From positions 62,001 through 126,000 of the forward strand of contig NZ_WKJL01000014.1 in NCBI RefSeq assembly GCF_009674565.1: DNA of 64,000 nucleotides, given 5' to 3'. The position numbers and the translations under genes are program-made. Every line of letters starts with the position of its first letter. Position 1 is the stretch's first letter. The notes beneath the pieces were generated by a model that ran no database searches, had not been told where the DNA came from, and saw nothing but the letters and a program-made list of their open reading frames with translations. Below, one piece after another: positions 8,720 through 18,914 of this stretch. The DNA is from Duganella aquatilis (GTDB lineage Bacteria; Pseudomonadota; Gammaproteobacteria; Burkholderiales; Burkholderiaceae_D).

Positions 8720-9385
8720 ATGAGTCATAAGATGAATATCGAACAAGCCCGCTTCAACATGATCGAACAGCAAATCCGTCCTTGGGACGTCCTGGACCCG
8801 GAAGTCCTGGAGCTGCTGCACGTAGTCAAACGCGAGAATTTCGTGCCTGCCGCGCATAAAGCGCTGGCGTTTGCCGACATCGAAATCCCGCTGCCGGGCG
8901 GCGAAGCGATGCTGGCGCCGAAGATCGAAGCCCGTCTGCTGCAGGACCTGGGCCTGAAGAAACACGAGTCGGTGCTGGAAATCGGCACCGGCGCCGGCTA
9001 CCTGACCGCGCTGCTGGCGCACAAGGCGCGCCAGGTGACCACGGTGGAAGTGTCGCCGGAACTGAAGGCGCTGGCCGACAAGAACTTGGCCGACAACGGC
9101 GTCACCAACGTCACAACCGAACTGGGCAATGGCGCCCAGGGCTGGACCAGCGGCGCGCCGTTCGACGTGATCGTGGTGGGCGGTTCGCTGCCGGTGCTGC
9201 CGGAAGCGCTGTTGCAACAATTGAAAGTGGGCGGCCGTCTGGCGGTCATCATCGGCCAGGCGCCGGCGATGAAAGCGCAGCTGATCACCCGTACCGGCGA
9301 AGCCGGCTACGACACCCGCACGCTGTTCGAGACCAACGTCAAGGCGCTGGCATCGGCAGTCGAGCCGTCGAAGTTCCAGTTCTAA
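8720..9385 (+). CDS. Protein-L-isoaspartate O-methyltransferase family protein
   Basis: This 221-residue SAM-dependent methyltransferase has the class I motif VLEIGTGAGYLTALLA (about 85-100), preceded by a PCMT-like N-terminal region MIEQQIRPWDVLDPEVL and VPAAHKALAFADIEIPL. Classical Pcm repairs isoaspartyl residues. This tolC-linked betaproteobacterial branch is annotated as PCMT, but its substrate is not established. It lies 9 bases upstream of the rhodanese gene and shortly before tolC, probably one transcript. An in-frame ATG at 8732 is an alternative start; no strong ribosome site distinguishes them. Confidence 0.85.
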   Translation: MSHKMNIEQARFNMIEQQIRPWDVLDPEVLELLHVVKRENFVPAAHKALAFADIEIPLPGGEAMLAPKIEARLLQDLGLKKHESVLEIGTGAGYLTALLAHKARQVTTVEVSPELKALADKNLADNGVTNVTTELGNGAQGWTSGAPFDVIVVGGSLPVLPEALLQQLKVGGRLAVIIGQAPAMKAQLITRTGEAGYDTRTLFETNVKALASAVEPSKFQF

Positions 9386-9394
9386 GGCGCCGGC

Positions 9395-9718
9395 ATGCGG
9401 CAGATTACTGCACTGGAGCTGGCCGACTGGCTGGCGGACGAAGCACGGCCCAGCCCGATGTTGCTGGACGTGCGCGAGAACTGGGAATTTGAAACCTGCC
9501 GCATCGACGGCGCGGTGCAGATTCCCATGAATACCATACCGGCGCGCATCGACGACCTGGATGAGGATGCGGAGATCGTCTGCATCTGCCACCACGGTGC
9601 GCGCAGTATGCAGGTGGCCGCCTTCCTGGAGCGTAACGGCTTCGGCAAGATGGTCAACCTGACCGGCGGCATCCACGCCTGGGCGCTGCAAGTCGATAGC
9701 ACGATGGCCAAGTATTAA
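9395..9718 (+). CDS. Single-domain rhodanese-like sulfurtransferase
   Basis: This 107-residue protein is one rhodanese domain. The active-site loop is CHHGARS, with the catalytic Cys at about residue 67 in VCICHHGARS; MLLDVRENWEFETCRIDGA is the N-terminal CH2A-like motif. Single-domain rhodaneses transfer sulfane sulfur to thiol acceptors or cyanide. It is encoded 9 bases after the methyltransferase and before tolC. The conserved linkage suggests joint expression, but no functional tie to outer-membrane export is evident. Confidence 0.9.
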   Translation: MRQITALELADWLADEARPSPMLLDVRENWEFETCRIDGAVQIPMNTIPARIDDLDEDAEIVCICHHGARSMQVAAFLERNGFGKMVNLTGGIHAWALQVDSTMAKY

Positions 9719-9806
9719 GCGGGCCCGCGCTGTCGGCGGCGCGGGGCCGAGGTAGCAGTGTTTTTGATTTGTTTAACTTTTTTTGATGACTCCAACGGAG
9801 ATTGCA

Positions 9807-11150
9807 ATGCAGAGACCCCTTATCGCCGTGCTGATCGCCAGCGCCTTCCTGACGCTCAACGCACAGGCGGCCGACCTGATCCAGGTGTACCAGCAAGCAC
9901 TGGCCAATGACGCGACTTACGCCAGCGCCCGCTCGTCGCTGGCCGCCGGTCAGGAACGCATCACCCAGGGCCGCGCGGGTCTGCTGCCAAGCATCAGCGC
10001 CAGCGGGACGAATCTGCGCAACAACGGTGAATTCATTCCCTTCAACGAAGGCGTGCTGGACGTCGTCAACGGCGAACTGGTGCTGCCGAAGCGCCAGAAC
10101 GTGGACAACCACACCAACACCTACACCGTCTCGCTGAGCCAGCCGCTGTTCAACTGGAGCCTGTGGCAGGGCTATCAGCAGAGCAAGCTGGCCCAGGCCG
10201 TGGCCGAGGCCACCTTCGCCCAGGCCCGCCAGGACCTGATCACCCGCGTGGCGCAAGCGTATTTCGACGTGCTGACGGCGCAGGACAACCTGACCTCGAC
10301 CCAGGCGCAGAAAGTGGCCACCACCGAACAGCTGGCATCCGCCAAGCGCAACTTTGAAGTCGGCACCCAGACCATCACCGACACCCACGAGGCGCAGGCG
10401 GCCTACGATCTGGTGGTGGCGCAGGAATTCGCCGCCATCAACGATCTGGACAACAAGCGCACCGCGCTGCAGGTCATCGTCGGCAAGGCGCCGGGCGAAC
10501 TGGCGCCGCTGCGCACCGGCGTGACCATCGAGCCGCCATCGCCGGCCGCAGTCGATCCGTGGGTGGGCTCGGCGGAAGGCCAGAACTTCGCCGTGATCTC
10601 GGCCCAGTTGCAGCTGGAAATCGCCAAGCGCGAAATCGCCCGCAACCGCGGCAACCACATGCCGACGCTGAACCTGACGGCGGCTGCCCAGCACACCAAC
10701 CAGACCGCCTACGGCGCCAACAACAACAAGGCGATCGGCGTGACCTGGACGGTGCCGATCTTCAGCGGTTTCGCCGTCACCAGCCAGGTGCGCGAGTCGA
10801 TCGCGCTGGAAGACAAGGCCCGCAACGATCTGGAAGCCACCCGCCGCAATGCGTCGCAGACCGCGCGCCAGGCCTTCCTCGGCATGACCAGCGGCCTGGC
10901 CCAGGTCAAGGCGCTGGAAGCGGCGGAAGTGTCGAGCAAGTCCTCGCTCGATTCGAACAAGCTGGGCTACCAGGTCGGCGTGCGTATCAATATCGACGTG
11001 CTGAATGCGCAGAAGCTGCTGTACTCGACCCAGAAGGATCTGTCGAAAGCCCGCTACGACACCATCATGAACGGCCTGCGCCTGAAATCGGCGGCCGGCA
11101 CGCTGAAGGAAGAGGATCTGGCGCCAGTCAACGCGCTGTTGGCTCACTAA
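9807..11150 (+). CDS. tolC: TolC family outer membrane efflux protein
   Basis: This 447-residue outer-membrane channel has a signal peptide QRPLIAVLIASAFLTLNAQA (cleavage near 21) and then the repeated alpha-helical outer membrane factor architecture. Each half has coiled-coil segments (LIQVYQQALANDATYASA at the N-terminus; SKSSLDSNKLGYQVGVR in the second half). Its likely role is the exit duct for RND/ABC multidrug efflux or type I secretion. Start ATG 9807 follows ACGGAG at a spacing of 6; the in-frame ATGs upstream (9783, 9786) lack a site and would add non-signal residues. A strong terminator follows at 11161. Confidence 0.93.
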   Translation: MQRPLIAVLIASAFLTLNAQAADLIQVYQQALANDATYASARSSLAAGQERITQGRAGLLPSISASGTNLRNNGEFIPFNEGVLDVVNGELVLPKRQNVDNHTNTYTVSLSQPLFNWSLWQGYQQSKLAQAVAEATFAQARQDLITRVAQAYFDVLTAQDNLTSTQAQKVATTEQLASAKRNFEVGTQTITDTHEAQAAYDLVVAQEFAAINDLDNKRTALQVIVGKAPGELAPLRTGVTIEPPSPAAVDPWVGSAEGQNFAVISAQLQLEIAKREIARNRGNHMPTLNLTAAAQHTNQTAYGANNNKAIGVTWTVPIFSGFAVTSQVRESIALEDKARNDLEATRRNASQTARQAFLGMTSGLAQVKALEAAEVSSKSSLDSNKLGYQVGVRINIDVLNAQKLLYSTQKDLSKARYDTIMNGLRLKSAAGTLKEEDLAPVNALLAH

Positions 11151-11160
11151 TTCAAACATT

Positions 11161-11188
11161 AAACGCCGGCTGATGCCGGCGTTTTTTT
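11161..11188 (+). terminator. Rho-independent terminator of tolC
   Basis: AAACGCCGGC pairs perfectly over 10 bases with GCCGGCGTTT around the loop TGAT and runs into seven Ts (11182-11188). It starts 11 bases after the tolC stop codon. Confidence 0.92.
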
Positions 11189-11299
11189 GTCCTGATTATT
11201 AGTGAAAACTGCATAGTCATAGCAAGTTTCATGGATTTATTCGATTCGTGTGAGGGCGGATACTCGCTTCATCCCATCACATACCGAAGGAGCAAGACC

Positions 11300-12034
11300 A
11301 TGAAACAAGTAGCCATCATCACCGGCGCATCCCGTGGCATCGGCGCCGCCATCGCCCAACGCCTGGCCAGGGACGGCTTCGCGGTGGTCGTCAACTATGC
11401 CGGCAATGTCGTCGAGGCCGACAAGGTGGTCGGCGCCATCAGCGCCGCCGGCGGCACCGCCCTCGCGCTGCAGGCCGACGTGGCCGACGCCGCCGCCGTG
11501 CGCGGCCTGTTCGACCAGACCATCGCCCAGCTGGGCCGGGTGGACGTGCTGGTGAATAACGCCGGCATCATGCCGTCCAACCTGCCGCAGCTGTCGGCCA
11601 CCGACGACGACACCTTCGACCGCCTGGTCGCGGTCAACCTCAAAGGCAGCTTCAACACCATGCGCGAGGCGTCGACGCGGCTGGAGCACGGCGGCCGCAT
11701 CATCAACTTCTCGTCCAGCCTGGTCGGCACGCTGATGCCGGGCTATTCGGCGTATGTCGCCACCAAGGCCGGCGTCGAAGGCATGACCATGATCCTGGCC
11801 AGGGAGCTGCGCGGCAAGAACATCACCGTCAACGCCGTCGCCCCCGGCCCGACCGCCACCGCGCTGTTCCTCGATGGCAAGACGCCGGAGCTGATCGAGC
11901 GCCTGGCCAAGATGCCGCCGCTGGAGCGCCTGGGCACGCCGGAAGACATCGCCAACGCCGTGTCCTTCCTGGCCGGCCCGGACGGCGGCTGGATCAACGG
12001 CCAGACGCTGCGCGCCAACGGCGGCATGGTGTAA
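11300..12034 (+). CDS. SDR family oxidoreductase (FabG-like 3-oxoacyl reductase type)
   Basis: This 244-residue classical short-chain dehydrogenase has a TGASRGIG cofactor motif (about 9-16), an NNAG motif (about 88-91), the catalytic Ser in INFSSS and the YVATK catalytic Tyr/Lys pair (about 152-156). The C-terminal PDGGWINGQTLRANGG is typical of FabG-like reductases. The substrate is unknown. ATG 11300 follows AAGGAG (11287-11292). A second SDR gene starts 11 bases after its stop, so the two probably form an operon. Confidence 0.9.
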   Translation: MKQVAIITGASRGIGAAIAQRLARDGFAVVVNYAGNVVEADKVVGAISAAGGTALALQADVADAAAVRGLFDQTIAQLGRVDVLVNNAGIMPSNLPQLSATDDDTFDRLVAVNLKGSFNTMREASTRLEHGGRIINFSSSLVGTLMPGYSAYVATKAGVEGMTMILARELRGKNITVNAVAPGPTATALFLDGKTPELIERLAKMPPLERLGTPEDIANAVSFLAGPDGGWINGQTLRANGGMV

Positions 12035-12045
12035 GGAGAACGGTC

Positions 12046-12942
12046 ATGAGCAAATCGATTGTTCTGGTCACCGGCGCCGGCACCGGCATCGGCCACCTGT
12101 CGGTCAAGGCGCTGGCGCTGGCCGGCCACACGGTGTACGCCTCGATGCGCGACATCGGCGGCCGCAATGCCGCCAGGGTGCGCGAACTGCGCGACTGGGC
12201 CTTCGCCAACGGCGCCGACGTGCGGGCGGTGGAGCTGGATGTGCTGTCGCAGGCGTCCGCCGACGCGGCGGTGCAGACCATCGTCGCCGAGCGCGGCCGG
12301 CTGGATGTGGTGGTGCATAACGCCGGTCACCTGGTGATCGGCCCGACCGAGGCCTTTACGCCGGAGGAAATCAGCAAGGTGTTCGACACCAATTTCCTCG
12401 GCACGCAACGGGTCAACAAGGCGGTGCTGCCGGTGATGCGGCGGCAGCAGCAGGGGCTGGTGCTGTGGGTCAGCAGCACCACCGCGCGCGGCGGCTTCCC
12501 GCCGTTCCTCGGCCCGTATGCGGCGGCCAAGGCGGCCATGGATTCGATCGCGGTGACGATGGCCTACGAGCTGGCGCGCTTCAATATCGAAACCTCGATC
12601 GTGGTGCCGGGCGCGTTCACGGCAGGCACCGACCACTTCGCCAACGCCGGCCACCCGGCCGACGCCGCGACCAGCGCCGCCTATGACGCCCGCTATCAGG
12701 GATTGATGGATCAGGTCGGCGCGCGGCTGACCGAGTTGATGCCGCCGGATGCCGATCCGGCGGCGGTGGCGGCCGACATCGCCTACATCGTCGGCCTGCC
12801 GCACGGCTCGCGGCCGTTCCGCTCGATCACCGACTTTGTCGATGACGGCGCCACGGCGGTGACCGAAGTGGCCGAGCGGGTGCGCGAGGAGTTTGCCGAA
12901 CGCATCGGCATCGCCGACCTGCTCAAGCCCAGCCTGGCTTAA
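12046..12942 (+). CDS. SDR family oxidoreductase (second of a pair)
   Basis: This 298-residue short-chain dehydrogenase has TGAGTGIG (about 9-16), HNAG (about 91-94), [10 protein letters not shown] and a YAAAKAAMD catalytic motif. It is longer at the C-terminus than classical SDRs (a [19 protein letters not shown] tail). Ribosome site AAGGAG precedes ATG 12046. Its stop codon overlaps the convergent gloA stop by 4 bases. The pair with the preceding SDR suggests two reductions in one minor pathway; nothing in the sequence names the substrate. Confidence 0.88.
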   Translation: MSKSIVLVTGAGTGIGHLSVKALALAGHTVYASMRDIGGRNAARVRELRDWAFANGADVRAVELDVLSQASADAAVQTIVAERGRLDVVVHNAGHLVIGPTEAFTPEEISKVFDTNFLGTQRVNKAVLPVMRRQQQGLVLWVSSTTARGGFPPFLGPYAAAKAAMDSIAVTMAYELARFNIETSIVVPGAFTAGTDHFANAGHPADAATSAAYDARYQGLMDQVGARLTELMPPDADPAAVAADIAYIVGLPHGSRPFRSITDFVDDGATAVTEVAERVREEFAERIGIADLLKPSLA

Positions 12943-13346
12943 AGGCCGCCGCCCTGGCCGTCGAAGCTGCGTTCGATCAGTTCGATCTTGTAGCCGTCCG
13001 GGTCGGTGACGAAGGCGATCACCGTGGTGCCGCCCTTGACCGGGCCCGGCTCGCGGGTCACCGTGCCGCCGTTGGCTTTCACGGCAGCGGCGGCGCTATA
13101 GATGTCTTCCGCCGAAATCGCGATGTGGCCGTAGGCGGTGCCCATGTCGTAGCTGGTGGTGCCGTAGTTGTAGGTCAGCTCCAGCTCGGCGTGGTCAGGA
13201 TTCGAGCCGTAGCCCAGGAAGGCCAGCGAGTACTGGTACTCCGGGTTGTCGCTGGTGCGCAGCAGCTTCATGCCCAGCACTTTGGTGTAGAAATCGATGG
13301 AACGCTGCAGGTCGCCGACCCGCAGCATGGTGTGCAAAATGCGCAT
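12939..13346 (-). CDS. gloA: Lactoylglutathione lyase (glyoxalase I)
   Basis: This 135-residue enzyme isomerises the methylglyoxal-glutathione hemithioacetal to S-lactoylglutathione. It follows the E. coli-type short glyoxalase I closely from [20 protein letters not shown] onward. The four metal ligands of that family are present at the same positions: His5, Glu56 (in ELTYNYG), His74 (YGHIAIS) and Glu122 (GYKIELIE). The shorter E. coli-like form is usually nickel-activated. The gene overlaps the SDR stop in a convergent arrangement and follows the sorbosone-dehydrogenase-like gene on the same strand by 38 bases. Confidence 0.96.
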   Translation of the reverse strand: MRILHTMLRVGDLQRSIDFYTKVLGMKLLRTSDNPEYQYSLAFLGYGSNPDHAELELTYNYGTTSYDMGTAYGHIAISAEDIYSAAAAVKANGGTVTREPGPVKGGTTVIAFVTDPDGYKIELIERSFDGQGGGL

Positions 13347-13384
13347 GGTAAATCCTTGTAGATGAAAGCCAAACAAGGATTTTA

Positions 13385-14710
13385 TCAGCGGCTGGCGGTT
13401 TTCGCCGAAGCCGGCGCCACGCGCCAGATGATGTTGCCGACGTCGTCCGCCACCAGCAGCGCGCCTTGCTTGTCCACCGCCACGCCGACCGGACGGCCGC
13501 GCGCCTTGCCGTTGCTGTCGAGGAAGCCGGCCAGGAAGTCTTGCGGTGGGCCGGATGGCTTGCCGTTGGCGAACGGGATGAACACCACCTTGTAGCCGCT
13601 GTGCGGCTTGCGGTTCCACGAACCGTGCTGGCCGATGAACACGCCGCCCTGGTACTGTTGCGGGAACAGCGCGCCTTCATAGAACGCCAGGCCCAGCGAG
13701 GCGGTGTGCGCGCCCAGCGCATAGTCCGGCACCAGCGCCTTGGCCACCAGCTCCGGCTTTTGCGGCGACACGCGCTTGTCCACATGCTGGCCATAGTAGC
13801 TGTACGGCCAGCCGTAGAAGCCGCCTTCCTTCACCGAGGTCATGTAGTCCGGCACCAGGTCGTTGCCCAGCTCGTCGCGCTCGTTGACGGTGGTCCACAG
13901 CGTCTTGGTCTGCGGCTCCCAGCCCATGCCGTTGGCGTTGCGCAGGCCGGTGGCGTACAGCTTCGATTTGCTGGTGGCGATGTCCAGCTGCCAGATGGCG
14001 GCGCGGCCGGTTTCTTCCTCCATGCCGTTTTCCGCCACATTGCTGTTGGAGCCGACCGTGACGTACAGGAACTTGCCGTCCGGGCTGGCGGTGATGTTCT
14101 TGGTCCAGTGGTGGTTGCGTGTGCCGGCCGGCAGGTCCATCACCTTGACGCCGGCGGCCGCGATGCTGGTGGCGCCGTCCTGGTAGGGGAAGCGCAGCAC
14201 GGCGTCGGTATCGGCCACGTACAGATCCTTGCCCACCAAAACCATGCCGAACGGCGAGTTCAGGCCCTTGAGGAAGACGTTGCGGCTTTGCGCCACGCCG
14301 TTGGCGTCCAGTCCGCGCAGCAGCGTGATGCGGTTGGCCGATTCCGACACCGCGCCGGCTTTCTTCTGCACCTGCTTCATCACCATGCCCTTGACGCCCT
14401 TGCTGTCTTCCGGCTTGGGCGGGGCGTTGGTTTCGGCCACCAGCACGTCGCCGTTCGGCAGCGTGTAGACCCAGCGTGGATGGTCGAGCCCGCTGGCATA
14501 GGCGCTGACGCCGAAGCCGGCCACCGGCACCGGCTTCTGCTGCGCCGCCCAGGGCTCGGCCGGCGCGATGTTCACGGTGGGCACCAGCGAGCGCTGCGGC
14601 TCCGGCAACTGCGGATTGGGGCCGAAGCCGACCGGGTAGGACTGGGCGGCGGCAAAGTGCGGCGCGAAGGCGGCGGCGACAAGAAGGGCGAGGGCGGTGT
14701 GCTGGCGCAT
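13385..14710 (-). CDS. Sorbosone dehydrogenase-like PQQ/beta-propeller sugar dehydrogenase, periplasmic
   Basis: This 441-residue exported protein has the signal peptide [21 protein letters not shown]. The rest is a soluble glucose/sorbosone dehydrogenase-type six-bladed beta-propeller: [71 protein letters not shown] and [13 protein letters not shown] blades. Such proteins oxidise aldoses with PQQ in the periplasm, though many lack proven substrates. ATG 14710 has AGGAG (14721-14725) at a spacing of 9; a TTG at 14719 abuts that site and cannot use it. It is downstream of a small unknown gene in the same direction. Confidence 0.85.
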   Translation of the reverse strand: MRQHTALALLVAAAFAPHFAAAQSYPVGFGPNPQLPEPQRSLVPTVNIAPAEPWAAQQKPVPVAGFGVSAYASGLDHPRWVYTLPNGDVLVAETNAPPKPEDSKGVKGMVMKQVQKKAGAVSESANRITLLRGLDANGVAQSRNVFLKGLNSPFGMVLVGKDLYVADTDAVLRFPYQDGATSIAAAGVKVMDLPAGTRNHHWTKNITASPDGKFLYVTVGSNSNVAENGMEEETGRAAIWQLDIATSKSKLYATGLRNANGMGWEPQTKTLWTTVNERDELGNDLVPDYMTSVKEGGFYGWPYSYYGQHVDKRVSPQKPELVAKALVPDYALGAHTASLGLAFYEGALFPQQYQGGVFIGQHGSWNRKPHSGYKVVFIPFANGKPSGPPQDFLAGFLDSNGKARGRPVGVAVDKQGALLVADDVGNIIWRVAPASAKTASR

Positions 14711-14729
14711 GGATGGCAACTCCTGGTGA

Positions 14730-14966
14730 TCAGTCGCGCTTGGTGTGCGCCTGTGGTTGGGCTTCGGCGCCGGCGCGCGGTTTCTGTACGCCGGGCTGGT
14801 TGTGGCGGTCGGTGTCGACCATGCCGCTGTCGACGTCCTTGGCGGCTTGCTGGATGATGCTGCGCGGCTTGCTGTCGGCCTCGGGCGCTTCGTCGCGCTC
14901 GTGCGGCATGCGCTTGACGCCGTCGTTCTTCACCTTGGCGTCGGTATTGACGTGCTGGTCTTTCAT
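14730..14966 (-). CDS. Small hydrophilic conserved-type protein of unknown function
   Basis: This 78-residue protein begins MKDQHVNTDAKVKNDGVK and is strongly charged and proline/glutamine-rich towards the end (NQPGVQKPRAGAEAQPQAH). It has no membrane segment or cysteines and looks largely disordered. ATG 14966 has GGAGA upstream. It lies 19 bases before the sorbosone-dehydrogenase-like gene on the same strand and could share its transcript. No function is recognised; the disordered, charged composition resembles small stress-related proteins, but that is only a guess. Confidence 0.55.
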   Translation of the reverse strand: MKDQHVNTDAKVKNDGVKRMPHERDEAPEADSKPRSIIQQAAKDVDSGMVDTDRHNQPGVQKPRAGAEAQPQAHTKRD

Positions 14967-15098
14967 GGCGGTCTCCGTGGCGTTGGGTTGAGGCCATCTT
15001 AGCAAGTTGGTTTTCCGTCAGTCGCCACATTGAATTTCGACAACAGTGGGCGGAAGTCGTTTATCATTTAGACCATCTTTCATGATCGGGAATCTTGC

Positions 15099-16139
15099 AT
15101 GAGCACTGCCGCCACGCCTGAAAACTGCGCCAACTGCGAAGCGCCGCTGGGCGGCCACTACTGCGCCAACTGCGGCCAGGAGGCGATCCTGCACCACGCC
15201 AGCACGCGCGAGTTCCTGCACGAGTTCATCGGCCACTATGTGGCGCTGGAGGGCAAGCTGTGGGGATCGCTGGTACGGCTGCTGTTCCGCCCGGGCCTGC
15301 TGACCAACGAATACATCCGCGGCCGCCGCGTGCGCTTCGTGCAGCCGCTGCGGCTGTACCTGTCGTTCAGCGTGCTGTTCTTCGCGCTGCTGAAGTTCAC
15401 CGGCGGCGCCGACGTCCACGTCGGCAGCAACGACGAGGACGACGCGCAGGTGGCCCAGGTGGTGGCGCCGGCGCGCAAGATGGCCGAAAGCGCCGCCGAG
15501 CAGCAGACCAAGATGGCGCCGCCGCTGGACGCGGAAGGCGTGCGCAGCAAGCTGGCGGCCGAGGCGGCGATCGCCGACATGGTCAAGGAAGTCGGTCCGA
15601 GCAAGAACAAGGCCCAGTCCGAAAAGCCGAAAGTGATCCAGGACGACCATGGCGACAAGCCCAACGACCGCGATGAATTCTTCGACGACAAGCTGCGCGA
15701 CTGGCCGACGCTGCGCCACCAGTGGCACGCGTTCAGCGAACTGCCGGGCGACCAGCAGTGGAAAGCCGTGCAGAACGGCTTGTATCACTACGCGCCGTAC
15801 GCGATCTTCTGCCTGATGCCGGTGTTCGCGATGATCCTCAAGGTGCTGTACCTGGGCTCGGGCCGGCGCTTCGGCGAGCACGTGCTGTTTGCGCTGCACA
15901 CCAACGCCTTCGCCTTCTTCATCTTCTCGGTGATGCTGCTGGTGCATTTCACGCTCGCCCGGTTTGTGCTGTGGTGCTGGCTGATCGGCTATCTGCCGTG
16001 GGCGATGCGGCGCGTGTACCACAGCAGCCGCGCCGGCACCTTCGCCCGCTGGACGGTGCTGATGCTGTTCTACCTGATGGCGCTGCTGTTCGCGCTGCTG
16101 ATCGCCGGCGGCATGGGCATCATGACGGTGGGGCATTGA
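15099..16139 (+). CDS. DUF3667-type membrane protein with N-terminal zinc ribbon
   Basis: This 346-residue protein has an N-terminal double Cys pair (CANCEAPLGGHYCANCG, residues about 10-26) that should bind zinc. A conserved block (TREFLHEFIGHYVALEGKLWGSL, quoted in part; RRVRFVQPLRLYLSFSVLFF) follows, then a long charged linker (about 105-205) rich in Asp, Glu and Lys. At least three transmembrane segments are in the C-terminal third (about 230-255, 265-305, 320-342). This matches DUF3667 membrane proteins of unknown function. The gene stands alone upstream of nadK, on the same strand, 130 bases away. Confidence 0.8.
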   Translation: MSTAATPENCANCEAPLGGHYCANCGQEAILHHASTREFLHEFIGHYVALEGKLWGSLVRLLFRPGLLTNEYIRGRRVRFVQPLRLYLSFSVLFFALLKFTGGADVHVGSNDEDDAQVAQVVAPARKMAESAAEQQTKMAPPLDAEGVRSKLAAEAAIADMVKEVGPSKNKAQSEKPKVIQDDHGDKPNDRDEFFDDKLRDWPTLRHQWHAFSELPGDQQWKAVQNGLYHYAPYAIFCLMPVFAMILKVLYLGSGRRFGEHVLFALHTNAFAFFIFSVMLLVHFTLARFVLWCWLIGYLPWAMRRVYHSSRAGTFARWTVLMLFYLMALLFALLIAGGMGIMTVGH

Positions 16140-16269
16140 ACCGCACTGGGCGGCTTGCATTAAATACTGTTTAAATGTACAGTGGCGACGCTGGAGGCCG
16201 ATAGCAGAAGCCGGCGATATGGGTTACCCTGCTGCGTGTTCCTGCCCCTAGCTTAAAGCCGAGACTTTT

Positions 16270-17178
16270 ATGACCGCCACGCACGCTGTTTTCCACACCA
16301 TCGCACTGGTCGTGCGCCAGAATACCGACGGCATCGCCGAATCGGTGCGCAGCATGGTCGATTTCCTGCAGCAGGGCGGTCACGAGGTGGTGTTTGAAGA
16401 ACAGACCGCCGCCCACCTCGGCCTGCAGTTCGACGACATCCGCGTGATGGACGCGGCCGGCATTGGCGCCGACTGCGACGCCGCCATCGTCATGGGCGGC
16501 GACGGCACCATGCTGGGCATCGCGCGCCAGCTGGCGCCGTTCGACGTGCCGCTGATCGGCATCAACCAGGGCCGCCTGGGCTTCATGACCGACATCCCCC
16601 TGGAAGGCATGTTCGACGTGCTGGCGCGCATCCTGAGCGGCAGCTACAAGGCCGAGCGCCGCACCCTGCTGGAAGGGCGCGTGATGCGCGCCGGCGCCTC
16701 CATCCACGTCGGCATGGCCGTCAACGATGTGGTGGTGATGCGCGGCACCGGCGCCGGCATGGCCGAGCTGCGGGTGGAGGTCGACGGCCACTTCATGTAC
16801 AACCAGCGTTCCGATGGCCTGATCATTGCGACGCCGACCGGTTCCACCGCCTACGCGCTGTCGGCCGGCGGGCCGCTGCTGCACCCGTCGCTGGGCGGCA
16901 TCGTGCTGGTGCCGATCGCGCCGCACGCGCTGTCGAACCGGCCGATCGTGCTGCCGGAATCGAGCGAGATCATCGTCGAAATCGTGCGCGGGCGCGACAT
17001 CAGCGTCAACTTCGATATGCAAACCTTCGCCAGCCTGCAGTCGCAGGACCGGATCGTGATCCAGCGCTCGCCGCATGCGATCACTTTCCTGCATCCGGAA
17101 GGCTGGAGCTACTACAACACCCTGCGCGAAAAGCTGCACTGGAACGAGTATCCGTCCGGTGAGGGCAAACTCAATTAA
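16270..17178 (+). CDS. nadK: NAD kinase
   Basis: This 302-residue enzyme phosphorylates NAD to NADP with ATP. The GGDGTMLG motif (76-83), [20 protein letters not shown] and [15 protein letters not shown] motifs of the family are all present, and the length is normal for proteobacterial NadK. It directly precedes recN (17 bases), a common betaproteobacterial pairing. In many relatives hrcA lies divergently upstream of nadK; here a DUF3667 gene occupies that place. Confidence 0.97.
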   Translation: MTATHAVFHTIALVVRQNTDGIAESVRSMVDFLQQGGHEVVFEEQTAAHLGLQFDDIRVMDAAGIGADCDAAIVMGGDGTMLGIARQLAPFDVPLIGINQGRLGFMTDIPLEGMFDVLARILSGSYKAERRTLLEGRVMRAGASIHVGMAVNDVVVMRGTGAGMAELRVEVDGHFMYNQRSDGLIIATPTGSTAYALSAGGPLLHPSLGGIVLVPIAPHALSNRPIVLPESSEIIVEIVRGRDISVNFDMQTFASLQSQDRIVIQRSPHAITFLHPEGWSYYNTLREKLHWNEYPSGEGKLN

Positions 17179-17195
17179 CCACTCTACAGGTCTCC

Positions 17196-18848
17196 ATGCT
17201 GCGTACCCTGTCCATCCGTGATTTCGTCATCGTCGAGTCGATCGAACTGGAATTTTCCGCCGGCTTTACCGTGTTCACCGGCGAGACCGGGGCCGGCAAA
17301 TCGATCCTGATCGATGCGCTGACGCTGGCGCTGGGCGGCCGCGGCGACGCCAGCGTGGTGCGCGAAGGCGCGCCCAAGGCCGACATCACGGCCGACTTCG
17401 CGGTCAGCGAGCCGGCGCGCGACTGGCTGGTGGCGCATGAATTCGCGGTGGAGGAGGGCGGCGCGCTGCTGCGTCGCGTGATCGACAACGCTGGTCGCAG
17501 CAAGGCCTACATCAACGGCGTGGCGGCGACGGCGGCGCAGCTGCGCGAGCTGGGCGACCTGCTGGTCGACATCCACGGCCAGCATGCGCACCAGTCGCTG
17601 ATGAAGACCGAGGCCCAGCGCGTGCTGCTGGACGGCCAGTCCGGCGCCGAGGCGCAGGCGCGTTCGGTGGCGACGGCCTACAAGGCGTGGCGCGCGCTGG
17701 CCAAGCAGCTGGAGGAATTCGAGAGCAATGCGGCCAACGTGCTGTATGAGCGCGAGCGGCTGGAGTGGCAGGTGAATGAACTGGAAAAGCTGGCGGTCAA
17801 GCCGGGCGAGTGGGCGGAGGTCAGCAATGAGCAAAGCCGTTTGTCGCACGCGGCCAGCCTGATGGAAGGCGCGCAGGAGGCGCTGGCGGTGATTTCTGAG
17901 GCCGAGGATCATCCCATCCTGTCGCAGCTGTCGTCGCTGAACCAGAAGCTGGGCAAGCTGGCGGACATCGACAGCGGCCTGCAGGCGATCGTCGACCTGA
18001 TCGAGCCGGCGCGCATCCAGCTGCAGGAAGCGGTGTATGCGCTGAACGATTACCTGGACCGCGTGGATCTCGATCCGTCGCGCCTGCGCACGGTGGAGGC
18101 GCGCATGGACGCGATCCACTCGGCGGCGCGCAAGTTCCGCGTGCCGGAAGAGCAGCTGCCGGAGGAACATGCGCGGCTGGCCGAGCGCCTGTCGCAGATC
18201 GCCGTCGCCAGCGACATGGACGGCCTGCGCAAGCAGGAGGAAAAGCTGAAGGCGGCCTACATGGCGGAGGCGCAGCGGCTGTCGGCCACGCGGGTGACGG
18301 CGGCGGCGCAGCTGGGCGAGGCGGTCACCAGGGCGATGCAGGAACTGAATATGACCGGCGGCCGCTTCGAGGTCGCGCTGCATGCCGGCGAGCCGGCGGC
18401 GTATGGCCTGGAGCAGGTGGAGTTCCTGGTGGCCGGTCACGCCGGCGTGGCGGCGCGGCCGCTGGCCAAGGTGGCGTCGGGCGGCGAGCTGGCGCGGATT
18501 TCGCTGGCGATTTCGGTGATCACGTCGAATGCGACCACAGTGCCGACCTTGATCTTCGATGAAGTGGACAGCGGCATCGGCGGCGGCGTGGCGGAAGTGG
18601 TGGGACGCCTGCTGCGCCGCCTGGGCCAGGGGCGGCAGGTGCTGTGCGTGACGCACTTGCCGCAGGTGGCCAGCCAGGCCGGCCAGCACTTCCAGGTGGC
18701 CAAGGGCACGCTGGACAACGGCAAGACCGCTTCGCGCATCGACGTGCTGGACGCCAAATCGCGGGTGGAAGAAATCGCCCGCATGCTGGGCGGCCTGGAA
18801 ATCACCGCCACCACCCGCAAGCACGCCCGCGAGCTGCTGGCCTCTTGA
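17196..18848 (+). CDS. recN: DNA repair protein RecN
   Basis: This 550-residue SMC-like ATPase acts in double-strand-break repair by recombination. Walker A is TGETGAGKS (29-37). The middle is long coiled coil (about 150-360). The ABC signature VASGGELARISLA is at about 427-439, and Walker B with LIFDEVDSGIGGG at about 455-467. Length and order are normal for RecN. It is co-directional with and close to nadK. No LexA box was sought successfully in the 17-base gap, so transcription probably comes from upstream. Confidence 0.97.
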   Translation: MLRTLSIRDFVIVESIELEFSAGFTVFTGETGAGKSILIDALTLALGGRGDASVVREGAPKADITADFAVSEPARDWLVAHEFAVEEGGALLRRVIDNAGRSKAYINGVAATAAQLRELGDLLVDIHGQHAHQSLMKTEAQRVLLDGQSGAEAQARSVATAYKAWRALAKQLEEFESNAANVLYERERLEWQVNELEKLAVKPGEWAEVSNEQSRLSHAASLMEGAQEALAVISEAEDHPILSQLSSLNQKLGKLADIDSGLQAIVDLIEPARIQLQEAVYALNDYLDRVDLDPSRLRTVEARMDAIHSAARKFRVPEEQLPEEHARLAERLSQIAVASDMDGLRKQEEKLKAAYMAEAQRLSATRVTAAAQLGEAVTRAMQELNMTGGRFEVALHAGEPAAYGLEQVEFLVAGHAGVAARPLAKVASGGELARISLAISVITSNATTVPTLIFDEVDSGIGGGVAEVVGRLLRRLGQGRQVLCVTHLPQVASQAGQHFQVAKGTLDNGKTASRIDVLDAKSRVEEIARMLGGLEITATTRKHARELLAS

Positions 18849-18914
18849 TATAGCTCAGGCCAGCGCAGGCTAAACGCGCTAAGATTGATCATTGGCCTTT
18901 ACAAGGAGGCAGTG

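Noticed and set aside
9719-9775. GC-rich hairpin (GGGCCCGCGC with GCGCGGGGCC) after the rhodanese gene as a terminator
   Set aside because: The pairing needs a bulge and no T-run follows directly. tolC is probably read through from upstream as well as from its own start.
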